A stretch of 5,606 nucleotides of DNA from Prolixibacteraceae bacterium. Lineage in GTDB: Bacteria > Bacteroidota > Bacteroidia > Bacteroidales > Prolixibacteraceae. Made by a program: the position numbers and the translations under genes. The DNA is taken from the NCBI GenBank assembly GCA_009782655.1, contig WRIQ01000089.1, positions 1 to 5,606 on the forward strand, given 5' to 3'. Shown piece by piece: positions 1 to 5,606 of this stretch; the stretch's first letter is position 1; every line of letters begins with the position of its first letter. A model generated the notes under the pieces. The model was given only the letters and a program-made list of their open reading frames with translations, did not search any database and was not told the origin of the DNA.

Positions 1-864
1 GCTGTCGACCTTATTAAAAATGAGGAAGTTCGTAATGAATTTATAGGCGGAAAAGTAGAAACCTGTTTGATTGTTAATCCGGCAACAGCGTTTGAAAACC
101 GTCGCGAAATCGGCCACATGCTCAACATAAGCCACGAAGCCGCCGAAACGCTCAACAGCAATTTCAACTGCATGATTACTGACATTGAGATTTTTCAAAA
201 AGCAGAGGTCGACGAAGAACTATTCAAAAAAGTTTTCGGTGAGGAAGGCAATATAACCACAGAAAAACAATTTCTTGAACGCCTGAGAGACAGTATCGGA
301 GAACAACTTTCGGAATCGTCCGACAGACGCTTCGAAATTGACGCACGCGAAACACTTGTGGAAAACATTTCGATGGAACTCCCGGAAGAGTTTCTGAAAA
401 GATGGCTCAAAGCCACAGACAAAGAAATGGACGATGAAAAAGTGGCCGCTCAATTCGAAGATTTTATTTACGACTTGAAATGGCAGCTCATAAAAAGCAG
501 CATTGTCAAAGAAAACAAACTCGAGGCCACTAAAGAAGATATTGACGGTATGGCATTTGAAATGGCAAAGGCGCAACTACACCAATATGGCCTTTTCAAT
601 ATAGACGACAATACCATTCAAACATTTGCCAACAGGATAACCGAAAATGAAGAAAGTCGCGAAAGGCTCATACGCCGCATTTTGGATGTCGAAACCTTCG
701 ATGTCATCAAAGAAAAAGCAAAAGTTGACGAAACAAGCGTAACCATAGATGAGTTCAAAGAGCTATACGGCAACTACGAAAAGGAAAATGAAGAGATAGA
801 ATTGATTGAGGACGAAAAGGAAACAGGAGGGGAAAAAGAAGAAACAGCCTCGCAGGAAGAATAA
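1..864 (+). CDS. tig: Trigger factor, ribosome-associated chaperone (5' end outside window)
   Basis: Trigger factor binds the 50S exit tunnel (uL23) and shields nascent chains in the cytosol. The reading frame is open from base 1, giving 287 visible residues. The family is usually about 430-450 residues, so the N-terminal ribosome-binding domain and part of the PPIase-like middle domain lie upstream. Visible residues 1 to about 65 look like the end of the middle domain (GGKVE, IVNPATAFE). From about residue 70 comes the helical C-terminal chaperone domain, with EELFKKVFGEE, the segment DARETLVENISMELPEEFLKRWL, and AQLHQYGLFNI, all closely Bacteroidota-like. The last 26 residues (262-287) are a very acidic low-complexity tail ending ASQEE. 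The TTG at 67 is internal and should not be taken as the start. Downstream are clpP and clpX, the conserved tig-clpP-clpX order. The assignment rests on recalled family resemblance; the truncation is due to the window edge. Confidence 0.95.
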   Translation, partial: AVDLIKNEEVRNEFIGGKVETCLIVNPATAFENRREIGHMLNISHEAAETLNSNFNCMITDIEIFQKAEVDEELFKKVFGEEGNITTEKQFLERLRDSIGEQLSESSDRRFEIDARETLVENISMELPEEFLKRWLKATDKEMDDEKVAAQFEDFIYDLKWQLIKSSIVKENKLEATKEDIDGMAFEMAKAQLHQYGLFNIDDNTIQTFANRITENEESRERLIRRILDVETFDVIKEKAKVDETSVTIDEFKELYGNYEKENEEIELIEDEKETGGEKEETASQEE

Positions 865-893
865 ACGGCATAAATAGCATATCGTTTTTTTTA

Positions 894-901
894 TAATTTT
901 G
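894..901 (+). promoter_or_regulatory. Candidate -7 promoter element for clpP
   Basis: TAATTTTG matches the Bacteroidota -7 consensus TAnnTTTG exactly and lies 27 nt before the clpP ATG, in the 64-nt tig-clpP gap. A run of eight T (885-892) precedes it. I find no TTTG/TTG at the expected -33 distance, so this is a one-box match. It suggests clpPX can be transcribed independently of tig, with a leader of roughly 20 nt. Confidence 0.5.
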
Positions 902-928
902 TGTGATAAATAAATAAGGAAATTTATC

Positions 929-1600
929 ATGAGAAACGACGATTTTAAGAAATATGCCGTAGGACATGCAGGAATAAGCAGTTTAACCCTGCAAAACTAC
1001 TCCTCGATTTATGGATACATATCGCCCACCATCATAGAAGAACGCCAACTGAATGTGGCTTCGATGGACGTATTCTCACGTTTGATGATGGACAGGATTA
1101 TCTTTCTGGGTGTTCCCATCGACGATACGGTTGCCAACATTATACAGGCACAACTATTGTATCTCGAATCCACCGACCCCACAAAAGACATTCAGATTTA
1201 TCTGAATTCGCCCGGAGGCGCCGTACATGCCGGAATGGGTATTTACGACACCATGCAATACATCACCGCCAAAGTAGCCACCATCTGCACAGGAATGGCC
1301 GCATCCATGGGCGCTATTTTGCTGACCGCCGGAGCCAAAGGAAAACGCTCGGCGCTGAAACATTCGCGCATAATGATTCACCAGCCTATGGGCGGTGCGC
1401 AGGGACAGGCATCGGACATAGAAATAACGGCCCGTGAAATTATTAAGATAAAAGCCGAATTGTATAACATTCTGGCCGAACATACAGGACGCTCGTTGGA
1501 ACAAATTGAAAGAGACGCCGACCGCGACCACTGGATGACAGCGCAAGAAGCCGTGGATTACGGAATGATCGACGAAGTTTTAGTGAAGGATATAAAATAA
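929..1600 (+). CDS. clpP: ATP-dependent Clp protease proteolytic subunit ClpP
   Basis: ClpP is a cytosolic serine peptidase that forms a barrel of two heptameric rings and degrades substrates fed in by ClpX or another Clp ATPase. The full catalytic triad is visible: Ser126 in GMAASMGA, His151 in MIHQPMGG and Asp200 in DADRDHWM. The spacings (25 and 49 residues) equal those of E. coli ClpP Ser97/His122/Asp171 (mature numbering). The oxyanion-strand motif NSPGG is at 93-97. At 223 residues it is somewhat longer than E. coli ClpP (207). The extra length is an N-terminal segment of about 30 residues before the conserved [10 protein letters not shown], probably a removed propeptide, as in Bacteroides homologues. 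The ATG at 929 is chosen because AAGGA (916-920) sits 8 nt upstream and the N-terminus (DDFKKYA) is family-like. clpX follows with no gap. Confidence 0.98.
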   Translation: MRNDDFKKYAVGHAGISSLTLQNYSSIYGYISPTIIEERQLNVASMDVFSRLMMDRIIFLGVPIDDTVANIIQAQLLYLESTDPTKDIQIYLNSPGGAVHAGMGIYDTMQYITAKVATICTGMAASMGAILLTAGAKGKRSALKHSRIMIHQPMGGAQGQASDIEITAREIIKIKAELYNILAEHTGRSLEQIERDADRDHWMTAQEAVDYGMIDEVLVKDIK

Positions 1601-2833
1601 ATGGCAGGAAGACAAAAAATGGACAGATGCTCATTCTGCGGACGCGGCAGAGATGATGTCAGGCTACTGATAGCAGGCCTCAACGGATTTATTTGTGAAA
1701 TGTGTATAGAACAAGCACATTCTATTGTACTGGAAGAACTGAAAAATACATCTTCCTTCAGCCTTGATGATATTAAATTGATGAAACCTTCTGATATAAA
1801 AGAGTTTCTCGATCAATATGTCATCGGGCAGGACGATGCGAAAAAAGTTTTGGCGGTTTCGGTTTACAATCATTATAAACGGTTGATGCAGAAAATAACC
1901 GACGACGAAACCGAAATCGAAAAATCGAACATTATTCTGGTGGGCGAAACAGGAACCGGGAAAACGCTTCTGGCGCGAATCATTGCCCGCATGTTGCGCG
2001 TACCTTTCACCATTGTCGACGCCACTGTGTTAACCGAAGCCGGCTACGTGGGCGAAGACATAGAAAGCCTGCTGACGAGACTCCTGCAAGTTGCCGATTA
2101 CGATGTGGAAGCCGCCGAACGCGGAATCGTGTTTATCGATGAAATAGATAAAATAGCCCGCAAAGGCGACAATGCTTCCATCACCCGCGATGTGTCCGGC
2201 GAAGGCGTACAACAAGGCCTCCTGAAACTGCTTGAAGGTTCCATCGTAAATGTGCCGCCACAAGGCGGACGGAAACATCCCGAACAAAAACTGATTCCTG
2301 TCAACACTAAAAACATTTTGTTTATCTGCGGCGGCGCTTTCGACGGAATAGAAAGGAAAATAGCGCAACGCCTCAATACAAAAGTGATAGGTTACGGCGC
2401 CGCCAAGGAAAACGGAAAAGTGGACAAGGAAAACTTGTTGCAATACATCTCGCCGCAGGATTTGCGCTCTTTCGGGATGATTCCCGAAATCATTGGGCGT
2501 CTGCCCGTGATCGCCCATCTCGATCCGCTGGAAAGAGATACCCTGCGGAAGATTCTCACAGAACCCAAAAATTCGATTATAAAACAGTATATCAAACTGT
2601 TCGAACTCGATAAGATCAAACTTACTTTCGATGAAGACGCTCTCGAATATATTGTCGACAAGGCCATAGAATTTAAACTGGGCGCCCGCGGTTTGCGCTC
2701 TATCTGTGAAACCGTGATGATCGACACCATGTTTACCGCACCTTCCCAAAAAATCAAAACCTTACGGATTACGCTCGATTATGTGAAAGAAAGACTTGAC
2801 AAGTCGAGCGCCGACAGGTTGAAAGCAAGTTAA
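1601..2833 (+). CDS. clpX: ATP-dependent Clp protease ATP-binding subunit ClpX
   Basis: ClpX is a hexameric AAA+ unfoldase that recognises degrons such as ssrA tags and threads proteins into ClpP. Its 410 residues match the usual length. Domains in order: an N-terminal zinc-binding domain with four cysteines (C10, C13, C32, C35); Walker A GETGTGKT (115-122); the pore-1 loop GYVG (148-151); Walker B IVFIDEID (176-183); the RKH pore motif (224-226); the ClpP-docking loop, here IGY (263-265) where E. coli has IGF; the arginine-finger segment PEIIGR (295-300); and sensor II GARGLR (361-366). The start at 1601 directly abuts the clpP stop (TAA-ATG), with AAGGA at 1586-1590 inside the clpP end, pointing to translational coupling. 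Met7 (1619) is a possible alternative start that would keep the zinc domain. The set of motifs separates it clearly from HslU and ClpA/C. Confidence 0.98.
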   Translation: MAGRQKMDRCSFCGRGRDDVRLLIAGLNGFICEMCIEQAHSIVLEELKNTSSFSLDDIKLMKPSDIKEFLDQYVIGQDDAKKVLAVSVYNHYKRLMQKITDDETEIEKSNIILVGETGTGKTLLARIIARMLRVPFTIVDATVLTEAGYVGEDIESLLTRLLQVADYDVEAAERGIVFIDEIDKIARKGDNASITRDVSGEGVQQGLLKLLEGSIVNVPPQGGRKHPEQKLIPVNTKNILFICGGAFDGIERKIAQRLNTKVIGYGAAKENGKVDKENLLQYISPQDLRSFGMIPEIIGRLPVIAHLDPLERDTLRKILTEPKNSIIKQYIKLFELDKIKLTFDEDALEYIVDKAIEFKLGARGLRSICETVMIDTMFTAPSQKIKTLRITLDYVKERLDKSSADRLKAS

Positions 2834-2835
2834 TT

Positions 2836-2883
2836 TTCAATTTTTCCGCTGTAAAATATCAATCTTCTGAACCCAAAATTGAA
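2836..2883. repeat. AT-rich 9-bp inverted repeat just after clpX
   Basis: TTCAATTTT (2836-2844) and AAAATTGAA (2875-2883) are perfect inverted repeats separated by 30 nt, starting 3 nt after the clpX stop. It could form a weak stem at the 3' end of the clpX mRNA or act in termination. The arms are AT-rich and the loop long, so chance is a real alternative. Confidence 0.35.
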
Positions 2884-2938
2884 TTCCAGATACCAAAAAC
2901 CCTGCTATCTGTCTGATAGTCAATAGTATAGATTTTGC

Positions 2939-2968
2939 TTTGTGACAAAGATGACACAAGTAATTTTG
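2939..2968 (+). promoter_or_regulatory. Candidate plus-strand promoter directed antisense into pth
   Basis: TTTG (2939-2942) and TAATTTTG (2961-2968) match the Bacteroidota -33 and -7 elements with an 18-nt spacer, slightly short of the usual spacing. It is the only site in the window where I see both boxes. Transcription would begin about 10 nt further on and run antisense to the 3' end of pth. No convincing plus-strand gene follows, so it would make an antisense or non-coding RNA if active. The 8-bp motif alone occurs by chance elsewhere in the window. Confidence 0.3.
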
Positions 2969-2984
2969 CGCAAGGTTGGTTTTC

Positions 2985-3554
2985 TCAGCTTTTGTTCGTA
3001 TTGAAAAAATTCATGGTGCGTTCGACGCCGATTGTTCCGAAACTTTTTACGGCTTCCATGCTTTTGTCGATAAGGAAAGGTAGTTCTTTTTCCTCTTGTG
3101 CGTCCCATTCCCCCAGCACATAATCCACCTGTCGTCCGCGGCTGAAGTTGTCGCCGATGCCGAAGCGTAACCGCGCATATTCATTTCCACTCAACGTTTC
3201 GGTGATGTTTCGGAGTCCATTGTGGCCGCCGTCGCTGCCTTTCGCCTTGATGCGTATGGCGCCGAAGGGAAGCGCAATATCGTCGACAACCACCATGAGA
3301 TTGGACAGCGGGATATTCTCTTTTTTCAACCAGTAGTTGACGGCGCGGCCGCTCAAATTTACATAAGTTGTTGGTTTTATGAGTATAAATGTGCGCCCCT
3401 TGAATTTCATTTCGGCCACAAATCCGTAACGCCTGTCGTCGAAAACAACATTGGACGCATCGGCTAATGCGTCCAATATTTTGAAGCCAACATTGTGGCG
3501 TGTATTTTCGTATTCTTTTCCGATGTTGCCCAATCCGGCAATCAGATATTTCAA
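2985..3554 (-). CDS. pth: Peptidyl-tRNA hydrolase
   Basis: Pth cleaves the ester bond of peptidyl-tRNA released from stalled ribosomes, recycling tRNA; it is a monomeric cytosolic enzyme, usually essential. The 189 residues are the normal length. Active-site residues are visible: N10 in GLGNIG, the catalytic H20 in TRHNVG, N66 in YVNLSG, D91 in VVDDIALPFG (equivalent to E. coli D93) and N112 in GGHNGLRN. The DDxALP form, in place of DELDLP, is what I recall from Bacteroidota homologues. The start is TTG (3552-3554). Upstream in frame there is no ATG or GTG before a stop at 3573-3575, and the next internal Met is residue 49, which would delete the catalytic N and H. No Shine-Dalgarno precedes it. 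It lies 25 nt downstream of rplY with no promoter match in between, so it is probably co-transcribed. It is convergent with clpX. Confidence 0.97.
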   Translation of the reverse strand: MKYLIAGLGNIGKEYENTRHNVGFKILDALADASNVVFDDRRYGFVAEMKFKGRTFILIKPTTYVNLSGRAVNYWLKKENIPLSNLMVVVDDIALPFGAIRIKAKGSDGGHNGLRNITETLSGNEYARLRFGIGDNFSRGRQVDYVLGEWDAQEEKELPFLIDKSMEAVKSFGTIGVERTMNFFNTNKS

Positions 3555-3579
3555 AGCCGAAAATTTTAAATGTTAATTT

Positions 3580-4161
3580 TTACTTACCTTTTTCAGCTTG
3601 CTGCATAGCTGCACGGGCCGCACGGGTTACCATGATGGTGGCGATAACATCCGATTTGTTGTTCAGCAGTTCGATTCCTTTTTGTTTCAGATCGCCCACT
3701 TTGATACTTTGGCTCAACCCTAAATGCGTAACATCCACATCGATAGCGTTGGGCATGTCTTTTATCGAACCCCTCACTTTCAGCGTGCGCAGGTTGACTT
3801 TCAGTTTGCCCCCGGTCTTGATACCTTTTGCTGTGCCGGTAATATTGACGGGAAGGTTTATTTTCACCGGCCTGTTGTCGAAAACCTGAAGAAAATCGGC
3901 ATGGAGCATCTCTTCTTCAACCGGATGCCATTGCGTATCCTGCAAAATGGCCTGATAATTTTTCCCGTCGAGGTTAAGATTGATAATAAAAACTTCGGGG
4001 GTGTAGATAATTTTTCTGAATTGGTTGAACGGAACGTAGAAATGGATATTTTCTTCGCCGCCGTAGAGTACGCAGGGAACCATCTCCTCTGCACGTAATT
4101 TTTTTGAATCTTTTTTTCCGGTTGCTTTCCGGATTTCACCTGTAATTTCTCTCGTTTCCAT
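3580..4161 (-). CDS. rplY: 50S ribosomal protein bL25, CTC/TL5 type
   Basis: bL25 binds 5S rRNA in the central protuberance of the large subunit; the long form is known as Ctc (general stress protein) in Bacillus and TL5 in Thermus. This 193-residue protein is the two-domain form. The N-terminal 5S-binding barrel spans about residues 1-95, with VPCVLYGG at 28-35 and the strongly conserved stretch from Q74 to F90 containing WHPVEEEMLHADF. The C-terminal CTC beta domain spans about 96-180, with GGKLKVNLRTLKVRG at 117-131. The tail (181-193) is Ala/Lys-rich. The ATG at 4159-4161 begins METREITGEIR, a normal family N-terminus; the upstream bases are AT-rich without a Shine-Dalgarno. It lies between prs and pth. 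The structured 113-nt region before it may hold its promoter and leader. Confidence 0.96.
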   Translation of the reverse strand: METREITGEIRKATGKKDSKKLRAEEMVPCVLYGGEENIHFYVPFNQFRKIIYTPEVFIINLNLDGKNYQAILQDTQWHPVEEEMLHADFLQVFDNRPVKINLPVNITGTAKGIKTGGKLKVNLRTLKVRGSIKDMPNAIDVDVTHLGLSQSIKVGDLKQKGIELLNNKSDVIATIMVTRAARAAMQQAEKGK

Positions 4162-4198
4162 GATAAAATTTTAATTATTAATTATGGTACTCAGTCCT

Positions 4199-4216
4199 CC
4201 CTTTTCCACGAAAGGG
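4199..4216 (-). promoter_or_regulatory. Leader hairpin P3 upstream of rplY
   Basis: On the minus strand CCCTTT-CGTGGA-AAAGGG forms a perfect 6-bp stem with a 6-nt loop, 37 nt before the rplY ATG. It is followed by AGGACTGAG rather than a U run, so it looks like a leader structure and not a terminator. Confidence 0.4.
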
Positions 4217-4220
4217 CAAA

Positions 4221-4242
4221 CAGCATGCATAATCTTAAGCTG
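4221..4242 (-). promoter_or_regulatory. Weak leader hairpin P2 upstream of rplY
   Basis: CAGC and GCTG arms enclose 14 nt that include the palindrome ATGCAT. It lies directly after hairpin P1 and 4 nt before hairpin P3 on the minus-strand RNA. Four pairs alone are not significant; it is listed because it sits in a series of three. Confidence 0.22.
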
Positions 4243-4260
4243 CCGTTTTCGGAAAAACGG
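4243..4260 (-). terminator. Hairpin P1 just after prs, without a U tract
   Basis: On the minus strand CCGTTTT-TCCG-AAAACGG forms a perfect 7-bp stem with a UNCG-type tetraloop, 14 nt after the prs stop codon. It is the strongest stem in the gap. No U run follows, so it may stabilise the prs mRNA 3' end, be a weak terminator, or belong to the rplY leader in read-through transcripts. Confidence 0.4.
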
Positions 4261-4262
4261 TG

Positions 4263-4270
4263 CAAAAATA
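4263..4270 (-). promoter_or_regulatory. Candidate -7 promoter element for rplY-pth
   Basis: The minus strand reads TATTTTTG, an exact TAnnTTTG match, 4 nt after the prs stop and about 100 nt before the rplY ATG. No -33 box is evident. If used, transcription would start near 4256, giving a leader of about 95 nt containing P2 and P3 but cutting into the 5' arm of P1. Confidence 0.35.
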
Positions 4271-4274
4271 ACAA

Positions 4275-5216
4275 TTAACTGAAATATAACGAACTTATAG
4301 ATCGATTTTTATAAACTCTTCCGATTGCGTTAGCAAAAGCCTCGGCAATGCTGATGTATTTTATTTTTGGCGAATCGTTTTTGCAGGGCAGCGAATTGGT
4401 GAAATAGACCTCTTCGAGGGGCGAATTGTTGATATTGTCGATGGCAGGCCCTGAGAGGACGCCATGGGCTGCAAAAGCGCGCACACTGTTGGCGCCTTTG
4501 TCCATCATCAGGTGCGAGGCCTTGCATATGGTTCCGGCCGTATCTATCATGTCGTCAACAATGATTACATCTTTTCTTTCCACGTCGCCAATCAAAGTCA
4601 TAGCGTCCACCACGTTGGCTTTAGCCCTCGATTTGTGGCATATAACCATATCGGTTTTCAGGAGGCGTGCATAGGTGTTGGCGCGTTTTGTACCGCCCAC
4701 ATCGGGCGAGGCGATGATAATATCTTTCAATCCCATTTCCTGAATGTAGGGAATGAACATTGCCGAGGCATACAGATGATCAACGGGAACGTTAAAAAAT
4801 CCCTGAATCTGGTCAGCATGGAGATCCATGGTTATCACACGATCGACGCCGGCTGCCGAGAGCAAGTCGGCCATCAGCTTGGCACCAATTGATACGCGCG
4901 GTTTGTCTTTGCGATCCTGCCGCGCATACCCGAAATAGGGAATCACAGCAATCACCTTGTAGGCGCTGGCTCTTTTGGCGGCATCAATCATCAGCAGAAG
5001 CTCCATCAGGTTGTTGGCGGGAGGTTGCGTCGATTGTACGATGTAGACGTGTGCTCCGCGGATGGTTTCTTCGTAGCAGGGCTCCATTTCCCCGTCCGAG
5101 AATATCGAACAGGACGATTTCCCCACGTCGATTCTCAGCTTAACGCAAATTTCCTTCGCCAGGTCGAACGATTCGCTACAGGCAAATAGTTTTAACGGAT
5201 GTTTGCTTGATCCCAT
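4275..5216 (-). CDS. prs: Ribose-phosphate pyrophosphokinase (PRPP synthetase)
   Basis: Prs transfers pyrophosphate from ATP to ribose-5-phosphate, making PRPP for purine, pyrimidine, NAD, histidine and tryptophan synthesis in the cytosol. The 313 residues match class I enzymes. Visible motifs: FSDGE (39-43); PYFGYARQDRKDKPR (93-107), which contacts ATP; the cation/PRPP signature starting DLHADQIQGFF (131-141); the catalytic flexible loop HKSRAKAN (194-201) with K195 and R197; and the PRPP-binding loop VDDMIDTAGT (220-229). The C-terminal NRSISSLYF resembles the conserved SISSxY end of the family. The ATG at 5214-5216 gives a normal N-terminus; no Shine-Dalgarno is seen. It lies 87 nt downstream of engB with its own promoter match in that gap, and 113 nt upstream of rplY. 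Confidence 0.98.
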   Translation of the reverse strand: MGSSKHPLKLFACSESFDLAKEICVKLRIDVGKSSCSIFSDGEMEPCYEETIRGAHVYIVQSTQPPANNLMELLLMIDAAKRASAYKVIAVIPYFGYARQDRKDKPRVSIGAKLMADLLSAAGVDRVITMDLHADQIQGFFNVPVDHLYASAMFIPYIQEMGLKDIIIASPDVGGTKRANTYARLLKTDMVICHKSRAKANVVDAMTLIGDVERKDVIIVDDMIDTAGTICKASHLMMDKGANSVRAFAAHGVLSGPAIDNINNSPLEEVYFTNSLPCKNDSPKIKYISIAEAFANAIGRVYKNRSISSLYFS

Positions 5217-5245
5217 GTGAACCGGATTTAAAGTTTTTTGTGCCG

Positions 5246-5253
5246 CAAAGTTA
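5246..5253 (-). promoter_or_regulatory. Candidate -7 promoter element for prs
   Basis: The minus strand reads TAACTTTG followed by C, an exact TAnnTTTG match, 29 nt upstream of the prs ATG. No TTTG is present at the -33 distance. A small inverted repeat, AAAGT-taat-ACTTT (5247-5260), overlaps it and could be an operator, though its 5-bp arms are weak. Confidence 0.5.
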
Positions 5254-5270
5254 ATACTTTATTATATGCC

Positions 5271-5297
5271 ATCTATTTTTCCCGACAAAAAACAGAT
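5271..5297 (-). terminator. AU-rich hairpin just after engB
   Basis: The minus-strand RNA can form a 10-bp stem, AUCUGUUUUU with AAAAAUAGAU, around a 7-nt loop, starting 6 nt after the engB stop. One pair is G-U on this strand and would be an A/C mismatch on the plus strand, so pairing favours the engB transcript. No U run follows, so it is a weak terminator or 3'-end stem. Confidence 0.33.
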
Positions 5298-5303
5298 ACG
5301 TTT

Positions 5304-5606
5304 TTATATCGAACCAGCCTCTTTATTTATGCTGCTGATATATTCGAGCACCTCTTTTCTGCCCAGATTTTTTTCCGCCGATGTTATGAATATCTCAGGG
5401 AGTGCGTTCCATGTTTCGAGCAGTTTTTCTTTATATTTTTCCACGTTATGCATAGCTTCCGTGTCTTTCAGTTTATCGCTTTTTGTGAAGATAATGGAAA
5501 ACGGTATGTCGTTTTCGCCCAACCAGTTGATAAATTCCATGTCGATGGCCTGCGCTTCGTGTCGGATATCGATAAGCACAAAGAGGCACATCAGGTTGGG
5601 GCGCTC
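5304..5606 (-). CDS. engB: Ribosome biogenesis GTPase EngB/YsxC (N-terminal part outside window)
   Basis: EngB (YsxC/YihA) is a small TRAFAC GTPase needed for late 50S subunit assembly. Only the last 100 residues are visible; the family is about 200 residues, so the G1-G3 motifs (P-loop, switch I, DxxG) lie past the window end. The frame is open to the edge (fragment starts ERPNLMCLFVLID), and the Met at 5589-5591 is internal. Diagnostic features are the EngB-like stretch LIDIRHEAQAIDMEFINWL (residues 11-29), the G4 motif TKSD at 41-44, where EngB proteins use T rather than the general N of NKxD, and the G5 motif TSAEKNLGR from residue 75. It precedes prs on the same strand. Other TRAFAC GTPases (EngA, Era) do not have this IDxEFxxWL segment. 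Confidence 0.93.
   Translation of the reverse strand, partial: ERPNLMCLFVLIDIRHEAQAIDMEFINWLGENDIPFSIIFTKSDKLKDTEAMHNVEKYKEKLLETWNALPEIFITSAEKNLGRKEVLEYISSINKEAGSI

Larger units (their letters stand above)
2834..2984. other. Convergent clpX/pth intergenic region
   Basis: This 151-nt gap has no supported gene. It holds a 9-bp AT-rich inverted repeat (2836-2883), a small hairpin CTATC-tgtct-GATAG (2905-2919), a near-palindrome CTTTGTGACAAAG (2938-2950), the palindrome TTGCGCAA (2966-2973) and a plus-strand promoter-like pair (2939-2968). None is a classical GC-rich stem followed by a T run, so how clpX and pth transcription end is not obvious. Confidence 0.7.

Noticed and set aside
67..69. TTG as the start of the first plus-strand gene
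   Set aside because: The frame is open to base 1, and the upstream 22 residues continue trigger factor homology, so the true start is outside the window.
865..892. T8 run after tig as a rho-independent terminator
   Set aside because: No stable stem precedes the T run; it fits better as AT-rich sequence upstream of the clpP -7 element.
2030..2749. Long open frame (239 codons) on the minus strand inside clpX
   Set aside because: It lies wholly antisense to a clear clpX with all motifs intact. Its product is rich in Phe, Gly and His with no recognisable domain, as expected from reading a well-conserved gene backwards.
2938..2950. Near-palindrome CTTTGTGACAAAG as the pth or clpX terminator
   Set aside because: As a hairpin only about 4 pairs are possible around a 5-nt loop, and no T run follows on either strand.
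2935..3123. Plus-strand 62-codon open frame downstream of the antisense promoter match
   Set aside because: It overlaps the pth 3' end in antisense, has no Shine-Dalgarno and shows no recognisable protein features, so it is most likely a shadow.
4199..4260. tRNA or known small RNA in the prs-rplY gap
   Set aside because: There is no 7-bp acceptor pairing, no T-loop GTTCRA-like sequence and no tRNA-sized cloverleaf, only separate short hairpins.
1..5606. Mobile element, CRISPR array, defence island or novel accessory system
   Set aside because: All seven genes are core housekeeping genes, coding density is high, and no direct repeats, terminal inverted repeats or phage or transposase domains are visible.

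Overview
This window looks like ordinary core-genome chromosome from a Bacteroidota (Bacteroidales-like) bacterium. I infer this from three things: the trigger factor, ClpP, Pth and Prs sequences resemble those I know from Bacteroides relatives; every intergenic gap longer than 60 nt holds an exact TAnnTTTG motif, the -7 element of the Bacteroidota housekeeping sigma factor; and Shine-Dalgarno sequences are weak or absent. I see no mobile element, CRISPR array, tRNA, rRNA or defence system, and no sign of recent transfer.

Left half, plus strand (1-2833): the 3' two-thirds of tig (trigger factor), then clpP and clpX. This is the widely conserved protein-quality-control cluster. Trigger factor receives nascent chains at the ribosome exit tunnel, and ClpXP unfolds and degrades tagged or damaged proteins. 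clpP has its own candidate promoter in the 64-nt gap. clpX starts on the base after the clpP stop codon, so the two are almost certainly co-transcribed and translationally coupled.

Middle (2834-2984): a 151-nt gap between the convergent genes clpX and pth. It has no canonical rho-independent terminator. It does hold an AT-rich inverted repeat and, unexpectedly, a good plus-strand promoter match aimed antisense into pth.

Right half, minus strand (5606 down to 2985): engB (partial), prs, rplY/ctc and pth, in transcription order. prs makes PRPP for nucleotide, histidine and tryptophan synthesis. rplY encodes ribosomal protein bL25 of the CTC type, pth recycles peptidyl-tRNA, and engB is a GTPase for 50S assembly. 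The order prs-ctc-pth also occurs in Bacillus subtilis, so it is an old translation-related neighbourhood. The 113-nt prs-rplY gap is the most structured non-coding stretch here, with a promoter match followed by three consecutive hairpins. It is the best candidate for undescribed regulation, but the evidence is only structural. pth must start at TTG, because no in-frame ATG or GTG lies before its conserved N-terminal motif.
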